Assembly (NCBI RefSeq): GCF_001189965.1
Contig: NZ_LFLU01000012.1
Coordinates: 62,001 to 126,000, forward strand
Reading direction: 5' to 3'
Source: Herbaspirillum rhizosphaerae
Lineage (GTDB): Bacteria > Pseudomonadota > Gammaproteobacteria > Burkholderiales > Burkholderiaceae_D
Length of the DNA: 64,000 nt
Of the stretch, positions 8,640 through 16,978 are shown piece by piece. How positions within the stretch are numbered: position 1 is the stretch's first letter; every line of letters starts with the position of its first letter. A program made the position numbers and the translations under genes. The notes under the pieces were generated by a model. It worked only from the letters and a program-made list of their open reading frames with translations. It was not told where the DNA came from and did no database searches.

Positions 8640-9632
8640 TCAATGCGCCGAAAACCTGCTGCGATACTGCGCCGGGCTCACGCCCAGCTGGCGCTGGAAC
8701 ACGCGCCGCAGGTTCTGTTCTTCGCCGTGGCCAGTTTCGGTGGCGATGCTCTTGAGCGGCAGGTCGGTTTCTTCCAGCGCGCGGCAGGCGGCTTCCAGGC
8801 GCATCGCCTCCACCGTCTTGGCCGGCGTGCGTCCCTGCTCGGCGACATAAGTACGGGCGAAGGTGCGCGGACTCATATTGACGCGGCTGGCGAGATTCTC
8901 CACGCGCAGGTCGTTTTTCAGGTTGGAGGCAATCCAGGCGTGCAGCTCGGCGAAGCGCGCGTTTTCGGACGATTGCGACACCAGCGGCACGCTGAACTGC
9001 GACTGCCCGCCCGGCCGCTTGATGAACATCACCAGTTGCCGCGCCGTCGCGATGGCGACCTTGTGGCCGTAATCCTCTTCCACCAGCGCCAGCGACAGAT
9101 CGATGCCCGCCGTGACGCCGGCCGAAGTCCAGACATCACCTGCGCGGATGAAGATCGGTTCGGGGTCGACGGTGATCTCCGGATATTGCTGCTGCAGCCG
9201 CAAGGCCCAGTCCCAGTGCGTGGTCACGCGCTTACCCTTGAGCAAGCCTGCGGCGGCGAGCAGGAAGGCGCCGGTGCACACCGAACACACCCGGCGCGCC
9301 TTGCCGGCATGGCGCGCTATCCATGCAACCAGGGCCGGATCGGCCTGAAAGGTGTCGCCGATGCTGCCGCCGGGCGCAATCAGGGTATCCATGCTTTGCC
9401 CTTCGAAGGCTTGCAGCGGCTCGGTCATCACGGTCAGGCCCGCGCCCGTCAGCAGCGGACCTCCTTGCGACGACAGCACATGGACTTCATACAGCGGCCG
9501 CGGCTCCATGATGCCTGCGGAGAGCGCGGTGCGGCTGGCCGTCACGAAGGTTTGCAGCGGACCGCTCAGGTCGATCAGGTTCATGCCCGGATAGGCCAAC
9601 AAGACGATGCGCAAGGTCTTACCGTGTTTCAT
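8640..9632 (-). CDS. GlxA-type AraC regulator with DJ-1/PfpI domain
   Basis: 330 residues. Residues about 8-190 form a class I glutamine-amidotransferase-like (DJ-1/PfpI) domain with the nucleophile-elbow-like VCSVCTGAFLLAAAG. Residues about 225-325 form the AraC DNA-binding domain with two helix-turn-helix units (LASRVNMSPRTFARTY, SIATETGHGEEQNLRRVFQR). Such regulators include CdhR, GbdR and ArgR types that sense amino or quaternary amine compounds. It lies 38 bp downstream of an MFS transporter and is probably co-transcribed with it. The ligand is not evident. Confidence 0.92.
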   Translation of the reverse strand: MKHGKTLRIVLLAYPGMNLIDLSGPLQTFVTASRTALSAGIMEPRPLYEVHVLSSQGGPLLTGAGLTVMTEPLQAFEGQSMDTLIAPGGSIGDTFQADPALVAWIARHAGKARRVCSVCTGAFLLAAAGLLKGKRVTTHWDWALRLQQQYPEITVDPEPIFIRAGDVWTSAGVTAGIDLSLALVEEDYGHKVAIATARQLVMFIKRPGGQSQFSVPLVSQSSENARFAELHAWIASNLKNDLRVENLASRVNMSPRTFARTYVAEQGRTPAKTVEAMRLEAACRALEETDLPLKSIATETGHGEEQNLRRVFQRQLGVSPAQYRSRFSAH

Positions 9633-9670
9633 GAGGCGTCCATGTTTCCGAAGTAAATGATGTTGCGCAA

Positions 9671-10984
9671 TCAGGCCGCGATCGTTTTCGCGGCGCTTGC
9701 CGCCATCCAGCGCATGCTGAGAATCGCGCAGATCGCCAGCAGCGGCAGGATCGCGATATTGAGCGCCTGCCAGCCGTAATGCTCCAGCAGCGGCCCGGCA
9801 GCCAGCGTCGCCAGCGCGGTAGCAGCATAGCGCAAAAATTCCGACAAGCCCTGCGCCCTGGCGCGCTCATTGGGGCGATACGATTGCGCCAGCAAGGTGG
9901 TGCCGCCGACGAACATGAAGTTCCAGCCGACACCCAGGCACAGCAAGGCGACATAGAAAGCCGGCAGGCTGGTCGACGCCATCGCGATGACCGCGCAGGC
10001 CAGGTTCAGCATCACGCCGCAGAGCACGATAGTGCCCAGTCCGAAGCGTTTGATCAGGTGGCCGGCAAAGAAAGACGGCGCATACATCCCGACCAGATGC
10101 CACTGGATGATGTTGGCGCCGTCGTTGATGCTGTGACGGCAGGCCACTGCCGCCAGCGGCGCAGCGGTCATGATGAACATCATCACCATCGAGCCGACCA
10201 CGTTGTTGGCCAGCGCCGCAATAAAGACAGGCTGGCGCGCGATCTCGCCGGTGGAACGGGGCGGCGCTTGCGGAGCGGACGCAACGATGTCGGCAGCGGC
10301 GTCCGTATTTTCCACGTCGCGGTAAAACGCCAGCAGCACGATCATCGACAGCAGGCTGAGCAAGGCCACCATCAGATACGCGCCGGAAAACAGGGCCGTC
10401 GGGAACAAGTCCTTGCTCCATGCCGCCAGGGCCGGTCCGAGCACCGCCGCAATCACACCGCCGGTCAGCACGGTGGAAATCGCCTTGCTCTTGAGTTCCG
10501 GCGCGACCGCATCGGCTGCGGCCAGCCGATAGTACTGGGCGAAAGCCTGGAACACGCCGACGCCCGCCGTGCCGATGCAGAAACTCCAGAAATGTCCGTG
10601 GAACACCGACCACACCGAAATCGCCCCGCCGACGGCTCCCGCCAGCGCACCCAGCGCAAAGCTGAGCCGCCGCCCCAGCCGCTGGATCAGGAAGGCGGCG
10701 AACCAGGTCACCACCGCACCGGCCACGGTGATCAGCGCAAACGGCAGGGTCGCCAGCGACTTGTCGGGAGCGAGCTGATAGCCGGTCAGCGCCGTCAGCG
10801 TCAGGTCGATCGAGATGGCGCAAGTGAACAAGCCCTGGCATATAGCCAAGATACGGGCATTGCGATACCCTGCTTTGAGCGCACCCGTTCCATAAGCCTC
10901 GGGTAAGGAAGACTGGCTATCATGTTGCTCTTGATGTGATTTTGGCAAGCTCACGCTCCATCCCTGTATTGAAATCTGCTGCAA
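9671..10984 (-). CDS. MFS transporter
   Basis: 437 residues with about 12 membrane helices. The cytoplasmic loop between helices 2 and 3 contains QRLGRRLSFALGALAGAVGG, the MFS A-motif region. An extended polar N-terminus of about 45 residues precedes the first helix. The fold resembles the YfmO/UMF-like drug or metabolite effluxers, but the substrate is not predictable. It forms an operon with the GlxA-type regulator and is divergent from the isochorismatase-like gene. The true start could be internal, since no strong ribosome site was seen before 10984. Confidence 0.87.
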   Translation of the reverse strand: MQQISIQGWSVSLPKSHQEQHDSQSSLPEAYGTGALKAGYRNARILAICQGLFTCAISIDLTLTALTGYQLAPDKSLATLPFALITVAGAVVTWFAAFLIQRLGRRLSFALGALAGAVGGAISVWSVFHGHFWSFCIGTAGVGVFQAFAQYYRLAAADAVAPELKSKAISTVLTGGVIAAVLGPALAAWSKDLFPTALFSGAYLMVALLSLLSMIVLLAFYRDVENTDAAADIVASAPQAPPRSTGEIARQPVFIAALANNVVGSMVMMFIMTAAPLAAVACRHSINDGANIIQWHLVGMYAPSFFAGHLIKRFGLGTIVLCGVMLNLACAVIAMASTSLPAFYVALLCLGVGWNFMFVGGTTLLAQSYRPNERARAQGLSEFLRYAATALATLAAGPLLEHYGWQALNIAILPLLAICAILSMRWMAASAAKTIAA

Positions 10985-11132
10985 TCTGCGAACGCCGGCG
11001 CAACATCAGCCGACACGGACCTTCGGATGAAATTGTCGAACCCGCGCAAAATGTCGTCAATGACACAAAACTTTCAATTTCTGCCAACGCGTCCGGCGCG
11101 GCCATGCGGACCGGAATATTCAAGGAGTGCTT

Positions 11133-11663
11133 ATGCTGATGAATGTCAACGAATCCGCCTTGCTGATCATCGATGTGCAGGAAAAGCTGATGCCGGCCAT
11201 CCACGACGGCGCCACGGTGCTGGCGCAGAACATCCGCCTGGCCACCATCGCCAGCCTGCTCGGCCTGCCGGTCATTGCGACTGAACAGACGCCTGACAAG
11301 CTGGGCGCGAACCACCCCGACATCAAGCGCCTGTGCGACCGCACCCTGGTCAAGACGCATTTCGACGCCTGCGTCGACGGTCTGCCGGCGGCTTTTCTCT
11401 CGGCCTGCAAGGAAGTCGTCATCAGCGGCTGCGAGGCCCACGTCTGCATGCTGCAGACCGCCATGACGCTGCTGCAGAACGGTTATCGGGTGTGGGTGGT
11501 GACGGACGCCACGGGCTCGCGCAAGATCGCCGACCGCGACGCGGCGTTCACCCGCCTGGCGCAAGCCGGCGCGCATCTGGTGACGCTGGAGATGGTGGCG
11601 TTCGAGTGGATGCGCGACAGCCGTCATCCCTTGTTCCGGGAAGTACTCAAGCTAATCAAGTAA
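11133..11663 (+). CDS. isochorismatase-like cysteine hydrolase
   Basis: 176 residues. ATG at 11133 follows AAGGAG (11122-11127) by 5 bp; the GTG at 11127 overlaps that site and was rejected. The catalytic triad of the family is visible: D in LLIIDVQEKLM, K in TLVKTHFDAC, and C in VISGCEAHVCMLQTA. Family members are nicotinamidases, ureidoacrylate or isochorismate hydrolases. This form resembles the YcaC/hydrolase subgroup of unknown substrate. It is upstream of and co-directional with fnr, 77 bp away. Confidence 0.9.
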   Translation: MLMNVNESALLIIDVQEKLMPAIHDGATVLAQNIRLATIASLLGLPVIATEQTPDKLGANHPDIKRLCDRTLVKTHFDACVDGLPAAFLSACKEVVISGCEAHVCMLQTAMTLLQNGYRVWVVTDATGSRKIADRDAAFTRLAQAGAHLVTLEMVAFEWMRDSRHPLFREVLKLIK

Positions 11664-11740
11664 ACTCTTACCGATATTGTGTAATTATTAAGTAAGCTAC
11701 TCAAGCAAGTTACTCATCTTCCCCGGGAGCAAAAACCAGT

Positions 11741-12514
11741 ATGTCCAGTTCCACCAACACCGCGCCTATACCCACCGCCACGACCGCCCCGATCCTTACC
11801 GTCCAGGCGCTCCAGGCCGGTTGCGCGGCATGCAGCATGCATCAGCTGTGTCTGCCCATGGGCCTGGATGAAGCCGACATGCTGCGCCTCGATCAGATCA
11901 TCGGCCGCCGTCGCCGCGTCAAGCGCGACCAGAGCCTGTACCGCATGGGCGACACCTTCAACACGCTGTACGCAATTCGCCTGGGCCATTTCAAGACTTA
12001 CCAGATGAACAGCAACGGCAGCCAGCAGATCACCGGCTTCCAGATGGCGGGCGAGCTGCTCGGCATGGACGCCATCGGCACCGGCCGTCACCAATGCGAA
12101 GCCGTGGCGCTGGAAGACAGCGAAGTCTGCGAAATCCCGTTCAGCCAGCTCGAAGAATTATTTCAGGACATGCCGGTATTGCTGCGCCAGTTCCACCGCA
12201 TCATGAGCAAGGAAATCTCGCGCGAGCAAGGCGTCATGCTGGCGCTCAACAACATGAGCGCCCAGCAAAAGCTCGCCGCCTTCCTGGTCAACCTGTCGTC
12301 GCGCTATGTGACGCGGGGATATTCGGCCACGCGCTTCCAGCTGCGCATGACGCGCGAGGAAATCGGCAACTACCTCGGCCTGGCGGTCGAGAGCGTCAGC
12401 CGCCTGCTCTCCGGCTTCAAGAAAAACGGCATCGTCGACGTCAATCATCGCGATCTGGAACTGCTGGACTTGCCGGCGTTGCGCTCGATTGCGCTGGGCA
12501 CGCCGGCCTGCTGA
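11741..12514 (+). CDS. fnr: FNR-type oxygen-sensing regulator
   Basis: 257 residues of the Crp/Fnr family. All four cluster ligands of E. coli FNR have counterparts: C28-x2-C31-x5-C37 near the N-terminus and C130 in EVCEIPF. A labile [4Fe-4S] cluster and oxygen sensing are therefore expected. A cyclic-nucleotide-like barrel follows, then a C-terminal helix-turn-helix (TREEIGNYLGLAVESVSRLL) whose E..SR pattern matches recognition of TTGAT half sites. The N-terminal 20 residues are Ser/Thr/Pro rich and probably disordered. GGGAG precedes the ATG. Betaproteobacteria often carry several FNR paralogues, so its exact regulon is open. Confidence 0.92.
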   Translation: MSSSTNTAPIPTATTAPILTVQALQAGCAACSMHQLCLPMGLDEADMLRLDQIIGRRRRVKRDQSLYRMGDTFNTLYAIRLGHFKTYQMNSNGSQQITGFQMAGELLGMDAIGTGRHQCEAVALEDSEVCEIPFSQLEELFQDMPVLLRQFHRIMSKEISREQGVMLALNNMSAQQKLAAFLVNLSSRYVTRGYSATRFQLRMTREEIGNYLGLAVESVSRLLSGFKKNGIVDVNHRDLELLDLPALRSIALGTPAC

Positions 12515-12553
12515 AAAGCATTCATCGGCAGCAAAGAACCCAAACACCAACGC

Positions 12554-13270
12554 ATGGCGAACCAAGACACCATCAAACCATCCTTCCTGCAAGCGCGGCT
12601 GGCCCGCGACCATTACCTCGGCCTGCCGCTGACCACCGGCATCCTGGCCGCGCTCTGTACAGCGGCATTATTTGCACTGATCGCGTTGCACGCCCTTCGT
12701 CCCGGCGCCTTGCCCGATCTCGATCAGCAGATTGCCGACTGGTTTCATGTCCGCGCCTCGGGTGCGCTGACCACTGCCATGCTGGCCTTCACGCATGTGC
12801 ACGGCACCATCGGCATTCTCGCCATGAGCGCCCTGCTGGCGTTGCGGCTGATACGCGACAAAGCCTGGACATGGTTGCTGACGCTGATCGTATCGGTGCC
12901 GGGCGGCATGCTGTTCAACTATGGATTGAAATTCATCTTCCAGCGCGTACGTCCGCAATTCGACCAGCCCATCCTGGTCTTGCACAGCTACAGCTTTCCC
13001 AGCGGGCACACGATCGGTGCAGCGCTGTTCTACAGCGTGCTGGCGGCGTGGCTCACGACGCGGCCGGCCGGTGCGCAACGGCGTCCGGCTATCGTGGCGG
13101 CCGCCGTCGTGTTGACAGCATTGACCGGGCTAAGCCGCATCTATCTGGGCGCGCATTTCTTCAGCGACGTCATTGCCGCCATGCTGGAGGGCTGGGGATG
13201 GTTTGCATTCTGGACAACAGTTATTTTTACAATACAGCGGCACCAATCGGCGCAAATGTCTTCAAACTGA
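12554..13270 (+). CDS. PAP2-family phosphatase, membrane bound
   Basis: 238 residues with five or six membrane helices. The three PAP2 signature motifs are present in order: KFIFQRVRP, SFPSGHT, and SRIYLGAHFFSD. The last two contain the phosphohistidine/charge-relay histidines. Family members remove phosphate from phosphatidate, phosphatidylglycerol-phosphate or undecaprenyl diphosphate. It is 21 bp upstream of a diacylglycerol-kinase-like gene, suggesting lipid phosphate turnover. It might be co-transcribed with fnr, 39 bp upstream. Confidence 0.9.
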   Translation: MANQDTIKPSFLQARLARDHYLGLPLTTGILAALCTAALFALIALHALRPGALPDLDQQIADWFHVRASGALTTAMLAFTHVHGTIGILAMSALLALRLIRDKAWTWLLTLIVSVPGGMLFNYGLKFIFQRVRPQFDQPILVLHSYSFPSGHTIGAALFYSVLAAWLTTRPAGAQRRPAIVAAAVVLTALTGLSRIYLGAHFFSDVIAAMLEGWGWFAFWTTVIFTIQRHQSAQMSSN

Positions 13271-13291
13271 TTTGACCATTCCAAATCGCCC

Positions 13292-14239
13292 ATGACAGTA
13301 CAGCCCGAATCGTCCCGCAGCATTGCCGTCATCATCAACGCCCACGCCGGCGGCGGCCATGCACAAGAACTCGCACAACGCGTCGTCGACGGTTTCCTGA
13401 AGTACGGCATGCACGCGCAAGTCACGCTGGCCGAAGACGGCGCACAGCTCATCAGCGCAGCCGAAAACGCGGTACGGCAAGGCGCCGGCATCGTGGTCGC
13501 CGGCGGCGGCGACGGCAGCGTCAATGCGGTCGCCTCGATGGTCGTCGGCAGCAAGTCCGTCTTCGGCGTACTGCCGCTGGGCACGCTCAACCACTTCGCC
13601 AAGGATCTGCAGATCCCGCTGGTGCTGGAAGACGCCATCCGCACCATCGCCCAGGGCCGGCCGCTGGCAATCGACACCTGCGAAGTCAACGGCACGCTGT
13701 TCATCAACAACTCCAGCCTCGGCCTGTATCCGGATATCGTGCGCGACCGCGAAAAGCAGCAAAGCCGTCTCGGTCGCGGCAAGTGGCTGGCCTTCTGCCG
13801 GGCTGCGATGGAAGCGTTGCGGCGCTATCCCTTTCTGGACGTACGCTTGCGCATCGGCGACGTCGAGCATCGCCGGCGCACGCCCTTCGTCTTCATCGGC
13901 AACAACGAATACCTGATGGACGGCCTCAACATCGGCACCCGCAAGACGCTGTGCGACGGCAAGCTCAGTCTCTACGTCTGCCATCGCACCGGCAGGCTGG
14001 GCCTGGTGCGGCTGGCATTGCATGCGTTGTTCGGCAAGCTGAAAGAGGCGCGCGACTTCGACATCCTCAGCACCACTGAAATCGAGATCGAGACCCATCA
14101 TCGCCGCGCCAAACGGCTGCGCGTCGCCACCGACGGCGAAGTCAACATCATGCAGACGCCGCTGCGCTATCGCATCCGCCCGGCGTCGCTGCAGGTGATG
14201 GTGCCGGCAGACAGCGTCAACACCGTTGAGGAGGCCTGA
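13292..14239 (+). CDS. diacylglycerol kinase catalytic-domain protein
   Basis: 315 residues. The DAGK catalytic signature VVAGGGDGSVNAVASMV lies near residue 70, preceded by IAVIINAHAGGG and followed by FGVLPLGTLNHFAKDL, all typical of the YegS/LCB5 kinase fold. It probably phosphorylates a lipid using ATP or GTP in the cytoplasm. The gene sits between a PAP2 phosphatase and a phosphoesterase, and its last codons hold the ribosome site for the next gene. Which lipid is used cannot be told from sequence. Confidence 0.9.
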   Translation: MTVQPESSRSIAVIINAHAGGGHAQELAQRVVDGFLKYGMHAQVTLAEDGAQLISAAENAVRQGAGIVVAGGGDGSVNAVASMVVGSKSVFGVLPLGTLNHFAKDLQIPLVLEDAIRTIAQGRPLAIDTCEVNGTLFINNSSLGLYPDIVRDREKQQSRLGRGKWLAFCRAAMEALRRYPFLDVRLRIGDVEHRRRTPFVFIGNNEYLMDGLNIGTRKTLCDGKLSLYVCHRTGRLGLVRLALHALFGKLKEARDFDILSTTEIEIETHHRRAKRLRVATDGEVNIMQTPLRYRIRPASLQVMVPADSVNTVEEA

Positions 14240-14241
14240 TC

Positions 14242-15051
14242 ATGCGCACCATCGTCCACCTCTCCGACCTGCATTTCGGCCGCATCGACGAGGCCCTGAT
14301 CGCACCGATCATCGCCCAGATCTACGAGATCGCGCCGGACCTGATCGTCGTCTCCGGCGATCTCACGCAACGCGCGAAATCGGAACAGTTCCGCGAAGCG
14401 CGCCAATTCCTCGACGCCCTGCCGCAACCGCAGATCGTGGTGCCGGGCAACCACGACGTGCCGTTGTTCAACCTCATGGCGCGCTTCTTCCGTCCGCTGA
14501 CGAAATACCGCCGCTACATCACGCCGCAGCTGCAGCCGATCTTCATCGATGAAGAAATCGCCGTGATCGGCATCAACACGGCACGCTCGCTGACCATCAA
14601 GGACGGCCGCGTCAACGATCGCCAGATCGAGCTGGCGCGCCGCGAACTGGCCGCGGTCGACGACCATGTCGTGAAGATCATCGTGACCCATCATCCCTTC
14701 GACCTGCCGCCCGGCCCGCAGCATCACGACCTGGTCGGCAAGGCCTTGCCGGCCATGCGCGCGTTCGCCATCTGCGGCGCCGACGTCCTGCTGGCCGGAC
14801 ACGTCCACACCAGTTCGGCCGGCAGCAGCGCCGGACGCTACGACATCGCCGGTTATTCCGCCCTGGTGGTGCAGGCCGGCACCGCCACCTCGACTCGCAG
14901 CCGCGGCGAGGTCAACTCTTTCAACATCCTGCGCGTGGAGCCGCATCGCATTGCGGTGGAACGCATGCACTGGCAAGCAGAAGAGGGAAAGTTCATGCAG
15001 ACCGCCACGCAGGAATTCGAGCAGCGCGGCAACGAATGGTTTGCTGCCTGA
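14242..15051 (+). CDS. calcineurin-like metallophosphoesterase
   Basis: 269 residues. Metal-binding motifs occur in the standard order: HLSDLHFG (D-x-H), VVSGDLTQR (GD), VVPGNHDV (GNHD), VTHHPFD, and LLAGHVHTS (GHxH). GAGGAGG in the end of the preceding gene lies 7 bp before the ATG, and the two frames are only 2 bp apart, so translation is probably coupled. The class includes cyclic-nucleotide and UDP-diacylglucosamine phosphoesterases. Context with PAP2 and DAGK genes favours a lipid-phosphate role. Confidence 0.92.
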   Translation: MRTIVHLSDLHFGRIDEALIAPIIAQIYEIAPDLIVVSGDLTQRAKSEQFREARQFLDALPQPQIVVPGNHDVPLFNLMARFFRPLTKYRRYITPQLQPIFIDEEIAVIGINTARSLTIKDGRVNDRQIELARRELAAVDDHVVKIIVTHHPFDLPPGPQHHDLVGKALPAMRAFAICGADVLLAGHVHTSSAGSSAGRYDIAGYSALVVQAGTATSTRSRGEVNSFNILRVEPHRIAVERMHWQAEEGKFMQTATQEFEQRGNEWFAA

Positions 15052-15070
15052 TGACGTCCGGATGAAATGA

Positions 15071-15098
15071 AAAAGGCGCCTGCAGTCAGGCGCCCTTT
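15071..15098. terminator. bidirectional intrinsic terminator
   Basis: GGCGCCTG (15075-15082) and CAGGCGCC (15087-15094) form an 8-bp stem with a CAGT loop. An A-run lies before it and CCTTT after it, so the better T-run is on the minus strand. It separates the convergent phosphoesterase gene from the small secreted-protein gene. Confidence 0.75.
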
Positions 15099-15140
15099 CT
15101 CATTTCTTCTTCATCTCTCCGTCATCTTTCATTCCGGATA

Positions 15141-15431
15141 CTATTTCTTGTAACCCGGATTCCCCTTCATGTCAGTGCTATTGACGGGAATGCTCTTGTC
15201 GTCGCCGTCGCCACCGGAAGTCGGCGCCTTGGCGCCTGCTTCCGTAGCGCGTTTTTCCTTGCGCTCTGCCGCCTTGGTCGCGCGCGACTTGCCTTGGGCG
15301 TTATCGCGCACTTCGTTGGCGCTATTAGCGCCTGCACCGGCCTTGGTGTCGCCTTCGCCGCCTTTGGTCTGAGCGTGCGCGCCGACACTCAATGCGCCAG
15401 CCATCAACAACAGAGCGAGTTGCTTTTTCAT
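15141..15431 (-). CDS. small secreted, low-complexity protein
   Basis: 96 residues. ATG at 15429-15431 follows AAGGAG by 6 bp. A signal peptide (MKKQLALLLMAGALSVGAHA-Q) is followed by a hydrophilic chain rich in Gly, Ala, Lys, Asp and Glu, with repeated short charged patches (KGGEGDTKAGAG, KAAERKEKRATEAG). It is likely periplasmic and intrinsically disordered. No enzymatic domain is visible and no function can be assigned. Similar small exported proteins are common in betaproteobacteria. Confidence 0.75.
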   Translation of the reverse strand: MKKQLALLLMAGALSVGAHAQTKGGEGDTKAGAGANSANEVRDNAQGKSRATKAAERKEKRATEAGAKAPTSGGDGDDKSIPVNSTDMKGNPGYKK

Positions 15432-15593
15432 GTGGATCTCCTTGAATTGGTGGTCGCCGCTGCAATGCGCCCGGCGATGACACCATCGTAGAAGCATCCG
15501 CACAGAAATGAAGTCGGACCGCTTCGCATGCGCGCGTCAGAGAAACCATTGCAAACGCGTCAGACGGTAAACCCGGATTTCCTGGAAAGCCGC

Positions 15594-15995
15594 TCAGCCT
15601 TGCGCTGGCGTACCCTGGTGATAGACGATCACCCAACCTGCCCCCTGCCGTCGCCACAAGCTCGTGCGCCGCGTGATCCGCACGCCCTGACTGAGCGTAT
15701 AGGTGAGCAAGAAATGATCGGGCGCAATTTCCTGGCAATAAAAATCCGAGGTCTCCCATGAATCGCCATGCGCTTCTGCGCCCTGCCCTGCATGGCGCTC
15801 TGCCAGGGTATCGAGAATGAATTGCTTGCTGTAACGCCGGCCCGAAGCACCGGTTTCCCAAAACTCGTCCGCCATCATCGCTTCAAAAGCGTCCCGGGTC
15901 GCGCCGAAGTCCGGACGATGAAAAAGCGGTTCGCGCGCCATCAGCTGTTCCTGGATCGAGAGCAGGCGTTGGTCGGTTTTTCGCTCTGGCGTCAT
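15594..15995 (-). CDS. DUF4440 / NTF2-like protein
   Basis: 133 residues. The pattern LLSIQEQLMAREPLFHRP, followed by FEAMMADEFWETGASGRRYSK and later TYTLSQ with a SLWRRQGAGWVIVYHQGT end, is the typical alpha+beta cone fold of DUF4440 (SnoaL/NTF2-like) proteins. These bind small ligands or act as accessory domains; none of the catalytic residues of known enzymes is diagnostic here. GGAG lies 9 bp before the ATG. It ends in front of an unrelated convergent region and starts 24 bp downstream of the alpha/beta hydrolase stop, so the two may share a transcript. Confidence 0.8.
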   Translation of the reverse strand: MTPERKTDQRLLSIQEQLMAREPLFHRPDFGATRDAFEAMMADEFWETGASGRRYSKQFILDTLAERHAGQGAEAHGDSWETSDFYCQEIAPDHFLLTYTLSQGVRITRRTSLWRRQGAGWVIVYHQGTPAQG

Positions 15996-16019
15996 TGTCG
16001 GCGTCTCCGCATCGGGGTC

Positions 16020-16913
16020 TTATCTGGACGGTGTATTTTCGATGAAGCCCGCCACGCGGTCCAGCGTCGGCGCCAGCGTGCGGAACGGGCGCGACAGGCT
16101 CACGACCAGCGTCGCGTGCGTCGTGTTGTCGAAGTAGATTTCTTCCACGGGGACATGATGGTCGCGCAACAGCTGCGCCATGCCGCCCGTATTACGCACG
16201 GCATTGACGATCTTGTCCTTGTGCGAGGCAATCAGCAAAGCCGGCGGACTGGCATCGCCGACATGCCTGACGGGCTGTGAATCCGGCGGCGAATCGGGAA
16301 ACCAGAATACGGGTTTGACATCCGCATTTTCAATCGGCAGAAAATCGTAAGGTCCGGCCAGGCCGATCCAGCCCTGCAATTGTTGCGGCGCTGCGCCGGC
16401 CTCTTTCAGCCAGCGTCCATCCAGCGCCACCATCGCCGCGTTGTAGGCGCCCGCACTGTGTCCCATGACGAAAACACGCTTAGGATCGCCGCCGTACTCC
16501 TGTATGTGCTGAAACGTCCAGGCCACGGCATGCGCGCTGTCTCTCAGGAATTCCGGATACTTCACCTCGGGATAGACCCGATAATCCGCCACCACCGCGA
16601 CGAATCCGCGCGAACTCAGCGCCTCGCCGACAAAGGCGTAATCCTTGCGGCTGCCGTCATTCCAGCTGCCGCCGTAGAAAAACACCACCACCGGCCGACC
16701 GGCGGCCGGCGCAACTGCGGTCGTGGACGGCAGCGGCGCGTACACGTCAAGCTGCTGCCGCGGATTGTCGCCATAGCGCAGGTCGCCGGTCTTCGCATAC
16801 GTTGATGTCGTCGTGACGGCATTGAGCGCCTTCAACGGCGAACAGGCGATCAATCCGCCACAGACCAAGACCACCAGACCAACCACTATCGCTATCTTGC
16901 CTAACAAACTCAT
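16020..16913 (-). CDS. alpha/beta hydrolase, esterase/lipase type
   Basis: 297 residues. An N-terminal hydrophobic segment (about 5-27, ending with a cysteine in LIACSP) may be a lipoprotein signal or membrane anchor. The oxyanion-hole motif VVFFYGGSW and nucleophile elbow FVMGHSAGAYNA are typical of the hormone-sensitive-lipase/BD-FAE branch. The acid lies probably in ASHKDKIV, and the histidine in NTTHATLV. A carboxylesterase at the cell envelope is likely, with unknown substrate. Confidence 0.9.
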   Translation of the reverse strand: MSLLGKIAIVVGLVVLVCGGLIACSPLKALNAVTTTSTYAKTGDLRYGDNPRQQLDVYAPLPSTTAVAPAAGRPVVVFFYGGSWNDGSRKDYAFVGEALSSRGFVAVVADYRVYPEVKYPEFLRDSAHAVAWTFQHIQEYGGDPKRVFVMGHSAGAYNAAMVALDGRWLKEAGAAPQQLQGWIGLAGPYDFLPIENADVKPVFWFPDSPPDSQPVRHVGDASPPALLIASHKDKIVNAVRNTGGMAQLLRDHHVPVEEIYFDNTTHATLVVSLSRPFRTLAPTLDRVAGFIENTPSR

Positions 16914-16978
16914 GTTCGGGCTTTCACGGCAAAGAATGAAGAACCATTGTAAGCCCGCAGCGCAATCTCATCCTTTCA

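Noticed and set aside
11127..11132. GTG start for the isochorismatase-like gene
   Set aside because: It overlaps the AAGGAG ribosome site itself; ATG at 11133 has proper spacing.
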